DNA of 64,000 bases, from positions 124,001 through 188,000 of the forward strand of contig SAUG01000016.1 of NCBI GenBank assembly GCA_011316305.1, in the 5' to 3' direction. Positions within the stretch are counted from its first letter, which is position 1. The number at the start of each line of letters is the position of its first letter. The notes under the pieces were generated by a model, which worked only from the letters and a program-made list of their open reading frames with translations, had not been told where the DNA came from and ran no database searches. Both the position numbers and the translations under genes were made by a program. The DNA is from Rusavskia elegans. Lineage: Eukaryota > Ascomycota > Lecanoromycetes > Teloschistales > Teloschistaceae. Of this stretch, positions 34,555 through 45,194 are shown piece after piece.

Positions 34555-35856
34555 TCAAATTTTCACGCCTCCAGATTCCTTGTCGCTTTCGGAGCCTTTC
34601 TCGACCCACAAGGCCCTCGCCCGAGCCCAGTCCCACCTCCATTGATCGTTGACTTGAAAAGGATTGTCCCTCACGAATGAGCTCACGTTATCGAAGGTTC
34701 GGGCTGTCTCCAAGTAGGCCACCACCTGTCCAAGGACCTCAGTCTCACCTGCCTCCTCCGTAACGTCCTTCTTGGTGAATTCTGGTACGACGACTGCATT
34801 GTGTGGCTGGGCGCTGGACTTCAAAACACTATCATCCAGGAGCAGAGTATTCCATTGGCCCCATCGTTGCCCCATCTGGAAATCAGGATGAGTGCGCTGA
34901 ATCCGATCAAGGTTCCAAATACGGTCCAGGCGCTTGTAAACTTGTACTTTCGATGAATATTGTAGGGCCGTCAAGTCCAGGGTGTCGCGGGCCCACTCCC
35001 CAAGCAAGAGCTTGCGTTGCTTGGGAGTGAAAATACGTGAGCAGATGCGGGTCACGTTTTGTGGCGTGGCAGATGACCAAATCAGGACCTTGTAATTGGA
35101 TATGCAATGCGATAGGAAAGACTCGAGAGAGGCACGAGGTCGAAAAGCAGAGGAGGCCTTTGGCCGGTAGAGCAATGTCCCGTTAAGGTCGAGGACTAAG
35201 AGAAGAGGTTGTCGAGTTGGTCGCTTGGTGTTGACGATTGCAGACAGCGCGAGGTAAGAGGCAACGGGGACTGGAACAGCTGGACCCTCCACAGTATTCC
35301 CTGGAGAAGGGCGCGGAGCGGCTGGCGAGTTTGGAGCCGGTGGGCTTGAAAGGGTGGCAAGTCGGCGATCGGGAGGCTGCAGTCCTGTCTCTCTTGATCG
35401 GATAGGAGGGTGTGCTGGAAGAGTGAGAGAGCCTCTACGGGATTTGTCGAAGCGGGGCGATGAAGTTGCCCTGCAGTCATGTGAGACTGACTGCTTCGCT
35501 CGTTTACTAACCGTGCCGCGGCAGGGAAGTGGTTTGGAGACCGAGGCCTCGGTCGCAAAGTCAGTGAGTGCGTGATGGCTCCCCAGCCCTAGAGGAGGGA
35601 CGTTCAAGGGCTGATAGATTGGGGCTTGAGGATTGGGACGCCAACGAATGGACGCTTGTCTAGACGTTTCGTTACCGGGCAACACTCCATCAGTCATGCC
35701 GACAGCCGTTATAGTCCTTCTGTGCAGTCCAGGGACTGAGGGTATGGAAGCGACGTTGGCCATAGTCAGGCGCGGCAAGTCAAGAGTAGCTGCTGCATCT
35801 TCCTTGTTTTGCTGCTCCGCGGACGACGGCAGTTTCTTCATAGCTTGACAGCTCAT
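34555..35856 (-). CDS. FCP1/NIF-type HAD phosphatase-like protein
   Basis: Single exon, 433 aa from an ATG at 35856. The first 200 residues are disordered and Ser/Pro-rich. The C-terminal half is an FCP1-homology (NLI-interacting factor) domain. HAD motif I is LVLDLNGTLLYR with the nucleophile D223, motif II is LIWSSATPQN, and the LLLDDS string provides the late acidic motif. Active FCP/SCP phosphatases have DxDxT; here the second Asp, the general acid, is Asn225 (DLNGT). The protein may be a weak phosphatase or a scaffold like some TIM50-class members. It faces RRP36 across a 437-bp divergent promoter. Substrate unknown. Confidence 0.82.
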   Translation of the reverse strand: MSCQAMKKLPSSAEQQNKEDAAATLDLPRLTMANVASIPSVPGLHRRTITAVGMTDGVLPGNETSRQASIRWRPNPQAPIYQPLNVPPLGLGSHHALTDFATEASVSKPLPCRGTVSKRAKQSVSHDCRATSSPRFDKSRRGSLTLPAHPPIRSRETGLQPPDRRLATLSSPPAPNSPAAPRPSPGNTVEGPAVPVPVASYLALSAIVNTKRPTRQPLLLVLDLNGTLLYRPKASSAFRPRASLESFLSHCISNYKVLIWSSATPQNVTRICSRIFTPKQRKLLLGEWARDTLDLTALQYSSKVQVYKRLDRIWNLDRIQRTHPDFQMGQRWGQWNTLLLDDSVLKSSAQPHNAVVVPEFTKKDVTEEAGETEVLGQVVAYLETARTFDNVSSFVRDNPFQVNDQWRWDWARARALWVEKGSESDKESGGVKI

Positions 35857-36293
35857 CGAAAGGCTGGATTGAGCTGCAGCACGTCCTTGGAGGTGGTCCT
35901 GGAAGGTCGAAAAAGAGCGGCGACGGGCGACCTGGATGGATGGATCAGTGGGTGAATCACAACAGCAGTTACTATGGTATCACCTCGACGTGGCGCGGTA
36001 ATCCATGACTTCGAACGGTCAAGTGAGACAGTCGATGACGAAAGATAGCCTTCCGACCGCATGCGTTCATTCAAGGAAGAATAAATGGACATCACATCAG
36101 GACGAAGGTCCGGCTACTCCGTACTCTATACTCTAGTGCGGCTGCGTGTCATGCAATTAGGCGCGGTAGGGCTGATATGATGAACATTATAAAAACATTG
36201 AATGGGCATTTGCTGCACGTCATCCTGCCTCCGGTGTGGGGCGTCCTGCATGGCCTGAAAGATTGTTCCAGGGATCTCTTCTAGCTGAGAAGT
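35857..36293. promoter_or_regulatory. Divergent promoter, HAD protein / RRP36
   Basis: 437 bp between divergent start codons. A TATAAAAA string at about 36188 lies some 105 bp upstream of the RRP36 ATG and is the only core-promoter candidate I could pick out. Confidence 0.45.
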
Positions 36294-37166
36294 ATGGCAG
36301 TGCTGAGCACTTTCAATCAGCGAATCAAAGCGGCAAAAGCTGTTAGTGACGACGAAAACTCCACTACATCGTTGTCGGATGAGGATATCGAGCTCGCTCG
36401 GCCTGTCTTGGAAGACGACGAGACTATCTCCATTGAGAGGCAATCGGACGGCGAAGCTACAAGCGAAGAACCCGATGTAGCAACCATCTCTTTCGGTGCC
36501 CTCGCCAAGGCTCAAGAAAGTCTGAGCAAGCCGATTCACAACCCAGGTCGTCTTCATCCGACAGACATCAATCACCCTTACGAGAATGAGGAGGCTGTCG
36601 AGCGTAAAGCTGGCAAGAACGACAATCGAGAGCATCTTCGTTCTTCCAAGCACGCCCCGGTCAAGATGTCGTCCAAGAAGGCCGTCTCCCGAAAGCGAGA
36701 GGTTGTCCCGACCCTGAAGCGAGACGTTCGTGATCCGCGATTTGAACCCGTCAGCGGCCCTGTCAATGAGGAGAAGGCGAACAAGAACTACAGCTTCTTG
36801 AATGATTACAGAGACTCGGAAATCGTCCAGCTCAAGTCAGTGATCCGAGAGACAAAAGATGCCACTGCCAAGGACCAGCTGAAGCGCTCTCTGCTGAGCA
36901 TGGAGTCGAGAAAGAAGGCACAGCAGATCAAAGATCAAGACTCTGAAATCCAGAGGGCCCACCGCGCCAAGGAGAAGGAATTGGTTAAACAGGGGAAGAA
37001 GCCGTTCTACCTGAAAAAGGGTGAGCAGAAGAAATTGGCATTGCTCAAGAGATTCGAAGGCATCAAGGGCAAACGGCTAGATAAGGTCATTGAGCGGAGG
37101 CGAAAGAAGAATGCCCAGAAAGAGAGGAGAGATATGCCAGAGGAAAGGAGAGTGGTGAATGGCTGA
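36294..37166 (+). CDS. rrp36: rRNA biogenesis protein RRP36
   Basis: Single exon, 290 aa, the usual fungal size. An acidic N-terminal third is followed by the family core: KKAVSRKREVV, RDPRFEPVSG, a YSFLNDYRDSE segment, and a Lys/Arg-rich coiled C-terminus (KPFYLKKGEQKKLALLKRFE). RRP36 is a component of the 90S/SSU processome needed for early cleavages of pre-rRNA on the way to 18S rRNA, in the nucleolus. Intact. Confidence 0.93.
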   Translation: MAVLSTFNQRIKAAKAVSDDENSTTSLSDEDIELARPVLEDDETISIERQSDGEATSEEPDVATISFGALAKAQESLSKPIHNPGRLHPTDINHPYENEEAVERKAGKNDNREHLRSSKHAPVKMSSKKAVSRKREVVPTLKRDVRDPRFEPVSGPVNEEKANKNYSFLNDYRDSEIVQLKSVIRETKDATAKDQLKRSLLSMESRKKAQQIKDQDSEIQRAHRAKEKELVKQGKKPFYLKKGEQKKLALLKRFEGIKGKRLDKVIERRRKKNAQKERRDMPEERRVVNG

Positions 37167-38098
37167 GATCCGTCACGCGCTACTGCCATCACGCTCAAAG
37201 CCGTTTCCATCGAACTCGAGACCTTGGGATATCGATCACCTCTCCCCTTGTATCCTCCCGAGATATAAGTCCGTTCCACCTGCCACTACCACACCATGAT
37301 CTAACCCAACCCTCATCTCCACTGACACTACCTTCACCCTAGACCACTCACCGCGCTCACATCTCACCTGTCTCAGCGAGTCATCAAGCGCACACATGAT
37401 GACCGAGTCCCTACACGGCGCCGGCACCTCGAAGGCACGAGAGTGGCTTGGGATTCGATGCCGCCAACTTCCCATCTGCTTGGCACAAGTAGGCTGTTCC
37501 ATAAAAGCCGATTCATTTACGAAAGTTTTCAAAGGTTGTATCTCGCTTTCACATAAACCAAGGGTAAAGCAGCATTCAAGCATCAAGGACAGAACCATGG
37601 TTGAGAGAGATGGCATGATCTACGAGATATGAATTTGTTCTACCCACCTGGATTCGCCCGTCCCAGACCCCCAGAATTGATCTTTGCAAACACCATCCCT
37701 TCGTCCCTCTGCTTGAAATCAGACCAGTAGGTGGCCGCGAGCCAATATCCAAAACCCCTAAAGCCCGAGTTCCTGACCACCCACTCGTTCATTGTTATAA
37801 CGCCGTCACCTCGCAACGCCCGTCCAAACCGTCATGTTCTGACAGCTGCAGCCAGTATTGCGGCGATAATCCAGTCGCTGGATACTTTAGTAATCCTCTC
37901 TGCGTCAGCAGACAACAGGTTGGTATAGGCGGAACATTACTTGCAAGGGCATGGGATCTGGCCTGCATAACAATCGAGGTATCGGAATCCACCCTGCCAG
38001 TCGAGGGGAAATATCCATCTAATTACGGTTCCCAAAAACACCCTGGCTGATCGATCAAGGTTATCCATCAACCCAATATGAACCCCAGGTAAAGCAAT
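37167..38098. other. Intergenic interval
   Basis: 0.9 kb between convergent genes. An ORF at 37236-37616 (minus) has Cys/Met-rich low-quality composition and no motif. No RNA gene seen. Confidence 0.45.
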
Positions 38099-39588
38099 TC
38101 AAGAATGAAACAACTCCCAAGCGCGTGCGCACAATCCAAGGAATTCGTCTTTCTTCCTTCGCTGGGTCTCAGGGCTGTCGATACCCTCGCCAAAAGGCCC
38201 TCGCCTAGGTTCTGGACCGCTCCCCAGAGGTGGACTGCCCATGTCTCGCTCGTATTCTACGCGAGGCCTACGTCGGCCAACGCTAGGACGACTGCTCTCG
38301 CCGTTCATCTGGAAGTAAGGATGCCTGCCGGACATGGGGCCATTGTTTGGTACGGGCGACGGTGGGCTAGGTGGCTGATGTTGGTTGCCGGTATAGTGGA
38401 CTATTTTGGGAAGCAGTTCTTCGCGGCCACCGGCCATCTCAGCGACCGCCTCCTCGGCTGACTTGTAGTCTCGGGAACGGCTTGTCGGCGGGGGATGAGA
38501 TTGAGGAGGGGGCAGGCCCGGCGAAGGGAAAGCTGGCCGATGATTAGAGTGTGACGAGTTGGGGTTGGAATGATTGTGATAATGGGTACTGTTCGCGGGA
38601 ATGTTGTGACCGCGGTTGCTCTCTCGGTGGACGCCGAGTCCGTCCCCAGCAAAGACATCCGAGATCGAGGGTAACTTGTTGTTTGTCTGAGTTGCTGGAA
38701 CATGGTGGATATGAGAAGTGTTTGATAAGTTCGAGGGTTGATTGGCCACATGCCGAGTCATCGGATGTGGCTGATGCCTGCCTGTAAAACTTTGGTGTAG
38801 AGGGGCAGACTGAATAACCCGCTCATTGGCAAACTGCTCGTGGGAGGGAGGGACGATCGACAGGCCAGCAGGAGGGCGTTTTTTTGATGTTGATGGTGTC
38901 TTCATGGCGGCCCCGAAAGGATTGAGATCGGAACTCTTGACGGCTTCACCGTCGGTAGGCTTTGCTGTCTTCTGCAGGCGAGATTCAATGATGTGCCGCT
39001 GTTGGTCCCTGACAGAAATGCTTCGCTGCAGTTGCTCCCGCATGGTGGGATCCTGAGTCTGGAAACCCGGCGACAGGCAAGCTAGACCGACGTCGTGCAT
39101 CATGACAAGGCCGCCACTTTCCCTGGCAGTGAGGGGAGCTGAGGGCCGAGATGAGGCCTGAGCCTGGGTTTGTGAAGTGCTCGATGAAAGATCGAGTTTC
39201 CGAGGGCGGTGACGAGCGGTGGCAGGTACTTCAGGGGACGAGGGGGGTTCCTTCTTCACTATGATCTTGGGAGGCCCATGGCGGGCGCTATACACAGTGT
39301 CAGCACGATGGCCGACGCGAAGCATCAACATGGTGGAGTGTAGGACGGTAGGTTCACTGACGAGTTGGGAGAACGTTTCCCTTCAGGCGTCGACTTCTGC
39401 TGTGCCACGCCTTCGCCAATAACGATGGGAGCGTTGGCGTTCGCGGCGGTAGAGGTGGCTGAGTTGCGATCGCTGGGCGGGTGGGTTGAGGGAGTGAGGG
39501 CTGGATAGGATGACTTGGGACTGGCATCTCGAGCAGTGGACGGCTGAGTCAAAGGAGGAGCCGCCACGGAGGCTACTGCTGTCGACAT
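38099..39588 (-). CDS. Fungal protein of unknown function, disordered, conserved-looking C-terminus
   Basis: Two exons, 39588-39362 and 39287-38099, 471 aa; the intron has donor GTCAGT, branch GCTGAC and acceptor TATAG, and phase agrees. Most of the protein is low-complexity (Ser, Pro, His, Asn, with an HSNPNSSHSNH-like stretch). Segments that look constrained are GPPKIIVKKEPP near the first splice junction, LPSISDVFAGDGLG, a helix DYKSAEEAVAEMAGG, and the end RKKDEFLGLCARAWELFHS. The IVKKEP string resembles a sumoylation consensus. I do not recognise the family; a nuclear regulator is a guess from composition only. Confidence 0.65.
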
Positions 39589-41745
39589 GATGCGCGAAGC
39601 AGACGGATGCTACAGGACTGAGTAACGAGGAAGCAGACGGTAGCGACGAAGCTGGTTGTTGGACCAAGCCGAATGCCAGAACACCCCCTTGTGCGCAAAA
39701 GCAACGGAGTAGGGCGCTTGATGGATGTCGCTTGATGATGTCCCGGGTTGGGGTCAGTAGTAGTCGGTCGGTACGGAGTAAGTTACAAGCAGCGAGGGCA
39801 GCTGAATGGTGAAGGAAGCCGACGACTACATGCAAGTGGCCTATACAGGTAGCGTAGTCGGTACGGTTGATTAGTTCGAGGTGATGGGTGGTTTGTTAAT
39901 TGGTAGACGGAGAACATCCGAAGGAGGTTTCACGACCCCTACGAGGAGGACGGGGCACTGGTACGGTCAATTAAATGGAGCGGTTAGAGGGCCGCCCGCG
40001 TTTCGAGCCGGATGCGAGTCTGGGATTATTATTGTCTTTTTTAACGGTCTGGGCGGGTCTCGGCCACTAGGACACTCGTACAGTAAGTACCGTAGTGAGG
40101 AACATGATGATTATTCCCTTATTCCCTGATGATGACTGCTTTGTTCACGTGCGAGCAGCGCCGTCATACACGACTGTCTCAAATGGAACCGCGTTTCAAC
40201 ACACCCACCCCTGACCATTGCTTCAGGATTGTCATACGACAAGCTGAGATGCCTTCCCAAACCAATCATACAGGAAGCTGGGACCGAGAGGGAGAAGAAC
40301 GGAATGACCTGCTGGCCAGTCACAGCGAGAGGATCGACCTTGGAGTTTCACTCGCGCTGACCATCATCTTCAGTACTACTACTCGACCACCACCACGCTT
40401 GCGACGCCCAAGCAACTAGAGGCCAGCGGTGAGCGGTCGCATTGCTGCCTACACCGATTGCATCTTTTGCATGCATCCTTACCAAGATCAGACCCCAGTT
40501 GGACCCGGGGCCCTGATCAAATCAACAAGAAGGTAAGAATAGGAAGGCAAGCTTCGCCGCAGCCTCGCATCATCTTACCCTGCCTGCCTGCAAGCAATGA
40601 GGCAAATTCAATTTAGGTACGCAGGTACTATGGTCTGCTTTCCTCATGAGTGGTATGGAATCCAGAGAGAAAAGAGAAAAGTCCGAGATCTCGATTTGTT
40701 GAGCATGGAAGCAACTTCATTACGGATGCTCTGTGAGACACTACTGCGTGAATCTGGAACAGGTCTTCCTATTTTGGCCGCATCGTCAAACATTTATTGC
40801 CTGTTCAGGTCAGAGACCCGTCGAACTGCAGTCTCGGAGCAAGATATCAATGCCCAAGATCCCACTCTGTACAACAACCTGGCATGTTCCAGTAGGCGCA
40901 AGGGATCGTGTTGTTCAAAGATATAAAAATTGAGCAGAGCACAAGACCGAAACCATGAAATCCTATCGTTCTCGTGTCCAGCAAGGTTTGGCTTCGAGCG
41001 GCAATTATCGATCACATCTCTTTTGGGATGACTCTCATGCAGCCTAGCGAGGAGTCAGTCCACTGCCTAAAATAGGGTGCCGTGAGATTATTCCCCCACA
41101 TCGCTGCATGATTCCAATAATACTAATAACATCGAATGCACAATTGACATATGGCCATATACGAAACCAGTACGACTCACTTGGTATAGATTTTACGTCC
41201 TTTCTAAATATTATAACCCAGCTTCAAAATTGCACGAAACTAAGGAAGAATAACTGAATAAACGAGATAACGTATTTCTAATAGATAAGCCGACCGTAGC
41301 CTACGGTCGCCTGGGCTCCTGAGAGCGCACACTTTAGCGTGTATTCTGAACTTTTGGTGCCATCTTCCGTACCTTAGTAAATTCGCCAAGAAATTAGGGA
41401 GGAGAGGACGTGAAATCTGTGCCAAGCAAGTTGCACTGGTTTCGCAAACGCCAAAATGACGACAGCAGGCGCGCGTCTAACTCGGCTTCCCTCACTTCAT
41501 GATAATTTGATTTGTTAGTTGTCCTGCAGTGTAGTGAATACCTCAGGAGATGTTCAGCACGCACAGTGTGTCTGTCTTTATCCCAGTACCGGCCTGTACG
41601 AAAGGGCCATCAATCATCTAGGGGTTTCCGACGAGTAAGGCGCCTTTGTCGGTGATCCCGCTGTGTGAGCAACATCCGCAGACCCAGGACTCATAGTGGC
41701 AGAGCAAAAAGGTCTGTACGAGTGCCCCGACCTCGCCGTCAGTGG
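39589..41745. other. Long divergent intergenic interval
   Basis: 2.2 kb between divergent starts of the orphan protein and AC19. ORFs here are short and unsupported. A perfect hairpin, GACCGTA-GCC-TACGGTC, lies within 41291-41309, followed by a partly inverted GCACAC...GTGT pair; an unidentified structured RNA cannot be excluded. The long spacer could hold complex regulation of the orphan gene. Confidence 0.45.
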
Positions 41746-42258
41746 ATGATGGAGCAAACCCAACAACAAACGTCCATCGAAACTGGTCCTCAGCGAATAA
41801 GGGTGGTGAGTCACCTCATCTTCCCATACGATCCAATAGTGAACATGACTAAGCTACCCGGCGCAAACGATACTGCTGCATCCTTCCAATTCGACCAGGA
41901 AGACCATACCTTGGGCAACGCCTTGCGATTCATGATTATGAAGAAGTAAGCATGCTGTAGACCACCTGGGCTGCCACGCCTTGGCTGAATGTGCTTCATT
42001 AGTCCAGAGGTTGAGCTCTGCGGGTATTCAATCCCACATCCCTCAGAGGCCAAGATGAACCTAAGAATCCAGACCTACGGTAAGCAGATGCCGCTCTCTA
42101 ACTCCAGCCATTTCACTCAAACGTTCGTGACAGAAGGCACGACCGTGTACGATGCACTGGAGAAAGGGTTCGATGACTTGATGGACCTGTGTGACATAGT
42201 GACGACGAAATTCACTGATGCTCGGGACGACTTTGCGACTTCAATGGACACCCAGTAA
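41746..42258 (+). CDS. RPC19: RNA polymerase I and III subunit AC19 (RPC19)
   Basis: Four exons: 41746-41805, 41854-41945, 42003-42079, 42134-42258; 117 aa (116 if the adjacent second ATG is used). The product has the small RpoA-like dimerisation fold that pairs with AC40 to form the assembly platform of Pol I and Pol III. Family strings are LPGANDTAASF, EDHTLGNALRFMIMK, CGYSIPHPSEAKMNLRIQTY and YDALEKGFDDLMDLCD. Intron 1 ends in a rare AAG acceptor (41851-41853). The second and third introns are invisible to ORF calling because reading through stays open, so a naive model would insert about 17 false residues after QTY. Confidence 0.93.
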
Positions 42259-42353
42259 TTTGTGCAGGGTGCTCAATAGGGTTTTGGTACACAACGTGAA
42301 AGCCCGAAAGTCCCGTCGTATGCTATGTACAACATACACACCAAAAATTGGCT

Positions 42354-42990
42354 TTAGTTGCGGCCCTACACGAGCTGTTTCAGCCGGTCTTGAAGTGCAA
42401 GCGTGAGGAGACCAGACTACATACCTCCAAAAACCCCTGCATAAAGCTGTGCGGTAATCTCGACGTAGGATTTTCCTTCTCTCGGAAGTACTTCAATACG
42501 TGCGGTAGTTGTTTCCAATAATTCATCGTCTCCTGAAGCGAAATGCGGATCAGCCTGAGCCATTGTTGTGTCACCACCAGTGAGCATTCTTTGCGCAGAG
42601 GAGGGTCCATGTTAGCTATCTTCAGGATGGTGTCCCTACCTGGTATTCCGAATGATTTCGGAAGAGTAACATATCAACGACAGGTAGCTGATTGACGTAT
42701 CTGTGTCTTTCAAATTCTTGCCGAATCTTCGTACGGATTTCGGATACGGGCATATTGAGTGAGTACATTTGCTGGATCTCCGGTGCCTTTCACAGGTCAG
42801 TCCCCTGTAGTATGAGGAGGCCACGGTCTACCAACGCTTCTAAGCCATTCCCGGTATGATTTTGTTACCCTGCGTTTTGCATCCTGCCAATTGACAGCTG
42901 GAGGATGTTAGCGCAGAGAGGGGCAGGAGTGAACATCTTTCCCTTACATGAGCGCGTTCGCTGTGCTAGATACGTCGGATTGATGACCAT
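42354..42990 (-). CDS. NADH:ubiquinone oxidoreductase LYR subunit (NDUFA6/B14 type)
   Basis: Five small exons: 42990-42948, 42897-42836, 42786-42640, 42532-42425, 42365-42354; 123 aa. It starts [15 protein letters not shown]. The LYR-family helix appears as KSYREWLR, followed by [31 protein letters not shown] and [16 protein letters not shown]. This is an accessory subunit of complex I in the mitochondrial inner membrane that binds acyl-ACP and supports electron transfer to ubiquinone. The LYR tripeptide itself reads SYR here. The last exon is 12 nt (Gly-Arg-Asn-stop) and restores the family ending FLEGRN. Intron 2 uses a GTTGGT donor. Tail-to-tail with AC19, 95 bp apart. Confidence 0.9.
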
Positions 42991-43289
42991 GTCGGGCTCG
43001 GATCGCCGTCATGCACGGGTAATCTGATGTCCGCTTAGGTGTCAGGTTCGATGATAAGCTCCTGGCGAGAAGTCGGACTCTTGGCCAACGTCGATCACAA
43101 ACGGGCGCTAGCCTTTTTTGCGTCATCCCACTACTACCTTATGGTACCCCATCGTCATTTTCTCGAACCTCGGACATCCAGCACAACGTGTCAACCCCCT
43201 GCTACCTGTATCCCCGGCATACTGTCGCTCATCGTGGTATACCCACTGCTAGCTAGAATTTGCCAGAGTGGCAAACAGCTCTCGCAAGT

Positions 43290-43855
43290 ATGCCTCCTGT
43301 TCGTTCGACACGTAATCGCAAACCACCACCAGATGGCTTCGACGATATCGAGGACACACTGCTTGAATTCGGCAACAAGATGAAAGATGCCGAGAATGCT
43401 TCACACGAGGGCAAGAAAAGACACGAAGTTCTCTGGCCAATATTCCAGATCAGCCACCAACGTGAGCGGACGCACCCTTCCTCTCCTGCAGAAGCAGCAG
43501 CAGACTGACTTGCGTCTAGGATCAAGGTATATCTACGAGCTTTACTACGACAAAGAAGCTGTTTCAAAACAGTTGTACGAGTGGCTGCTTAAAAACGGGT
43601 ACGCAGACGCCAACTTAATTGCAAAATGGAAGAAGCAAGGATACGAAAAGGTAAGGACACCTCTGCATTGCAATCTGCTTCAAGACGAGGTGGTTGACAA
43701 GCATCTCGCAGCTCTGCTGCCTCCGGTGTGTACAGACCAAGGAGACAAATTTCAACTCTACTTGCATCTGTCGAGTCCCCAAGGCACAGCTAAAAGAAGA
43801 TCAAACCATCGAATGTGTTAGCTGCGGCTGCCATGGTTGTTGTTCGAGTGATTGA
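43290..43855 (+). CDS. BUD31: Pre-mRNA splicing protein BUD31 (G10)
   Basis: Three exons: 43290-43461, 43520-43650, 43712-43855; 148 aa. BUD31 is a small zinc-cluster protein of the NineTeen-associated spliceosome core. Family landmarks run end to end: [62 protein letters not shown]. The C-terminal cysteine cluster ([26 protein letters not shown]) binds zinc. Intact; the cysteine-rich part lies in exon 3 and is missed by a simple ORF. Confidence 0.95.
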
Positions 43856-44066
43856 ATTGCAAACCGCAGTTCAGAAAAAAAATCCACAGAGTCCAAGGCC
43901 GTGTGAATGGATTTGACATTGCATGGCGTGGCGTGTTGGGCTACCAGGTTATATGGGTTGCATAGAGCTTTGAGGCTTTTGGCCGGAATTTTTCTGCTTA
44001 TAAAACAAAGACGACTTTATCAAAGCCAGGAGAAACATGATGAGTACATGAAGACATGGGGTCTTT

Positions 44067-44641
44067 TCAGGAACCACCATCGGAGCTATCCTCCTCCTCC
44101 AGTATGGTCGAAGTCAAGAGACTTTTCCTCCCCGATCGTTTCTCTCGCTCAAGCAGTTTTGCGAAATCTCTTGCAGAGGTAGTATCAACGAGTCGGGGTG
44201 ATGCTGCAATCCTATATGGTGGCCGCTCCAAAGTCTCCTGTTGTAGCTCTTCTGTCCTCCCAACCCGATAAGAAGCCATCGGCCTGCCTCTTGACGGTCT
44301 TTGAGGCTGACTTTCAAGCTTCATTAAAGCTGCCAAAAAGCTGGAGGCGTAATGCAGCGTTGTGCCAGTAGCGATTCCAATCAACAGGGCAACACCAAGA
44401 AAGATGTATAATGTCTAGGCAATCAGTCAATATTCACAACAGGAACCGCAGCCTGTAACATTCTCACTTCGAACCTGGCTAGTAAGCGCAATGGCCACAG
44501 ACAGCCATGCAGAACGAAACGCCCCAAGTGAACAAGCGGTGCGCCTAGAGCAAGCAGGACGGCAGCAATACACTTCAAGATGAAAAAGAAGGGGTAGAGA
44601 AGATAGTATAGTAGAGGCCTCAGTATGACAAGATACTCCAT
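44067..44641 (-). CDS. Small two-helix membrane protein, unknown function
   Basis: Two exons, 44641-44468 and 44414-44067, 173 aa; intron phase agrees. Start chosen at MEYLVILRPL because the upstream open extension has a non-membrane, low-quality sequence. Two hydrophobic stretches are visible, at about 5-40 (possibly re-entrant) and 60-80 (LYIFLGVALLIGIATG). A polar Arg/Ser tail with a LEEEDSSDGGS end follows. I do not recognise the family. Convergent with BUD31. Confidence 0.6.
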
Positions 44642-44941
44642 TGGCAGATCGTTCGTGGGTGAAGGGACTACGACCTCCACATGGAAGGGGTCATGCAAGC
44701 CTGATTCGAATGAACAGCGATCTGGTAACACCGTATGTCGAAGAAATAGCCGACAAGGCCAGGGCACGTGATTCAATAAGGTAACTCTGAGTAGTAATCA
44801 CCAGCCATCAACGACGATTCTGCCATAGATTATTATACAGCAACAGTACCATACGTCGTGGCGAATTGATGTCACGTACTCCTAAGAACACCCATGTTCT
44901 GCCAAGCCTCTTAGTCGTTCTAGTTAGGGGAAACAGTTTAG

Positions 44942-45173
44942 TTGCCTCCGCTCCTCGGCAGACCCTGCCCGCGTGGAAATTAGGTTGGGCCCCACAGCCA
45001 TTCCATACAAGCCAGCATACCCTTAGTAAGCAAACACTAATCAAAAAAGATCTAGCAAACATCATGCATGGATAGCCTAGCCTCTTTAGTAATGTTAGGC
45101 CGAAACTGGTCTAGGCTGAAGGCCGGCGCGAATTCTAAGGTCAATGCTGGTAGAGGTCTGAAAATTGAGGCCA
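44942..45173. mobile_element. Diverged MITE related to 18526-18839
   Basis: Left end TTGCCTCCGCTCCTCGGCAG and right end AGAGGTCTGAAAATTGAGG match the ends of the 18526-18839 element, and GGAAAT(T)TAGGTTGG and GGTCANTGCTGG blocks recur in the same order. The copy is about 80 bp shorter, and flanking octamers CAGTTTAG / CAGATCGA agree only in CAG, so it is old. Confidence 0.6.
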
Positions 45174-45194
45174 CAGATCGATCCGACCGGGCAA

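Noticed and set aside
39383..39835. 150-codon minus ORF overlapping the orphan protein's first exon
   Set aside because: Out of frame with the supported exon and of Ser/Leu/Arg shadow composition; it overlaps the likely 5' UTR and exon 1.
42003..42258. Single unspliced exon for the AC19 C-terminus
   Set aside because: It would insert about 17 residues foreign to the family; GTAAGC at 42080 and CAG at 42131-42133 give the conserved YEGTTVYDALEKG instead.
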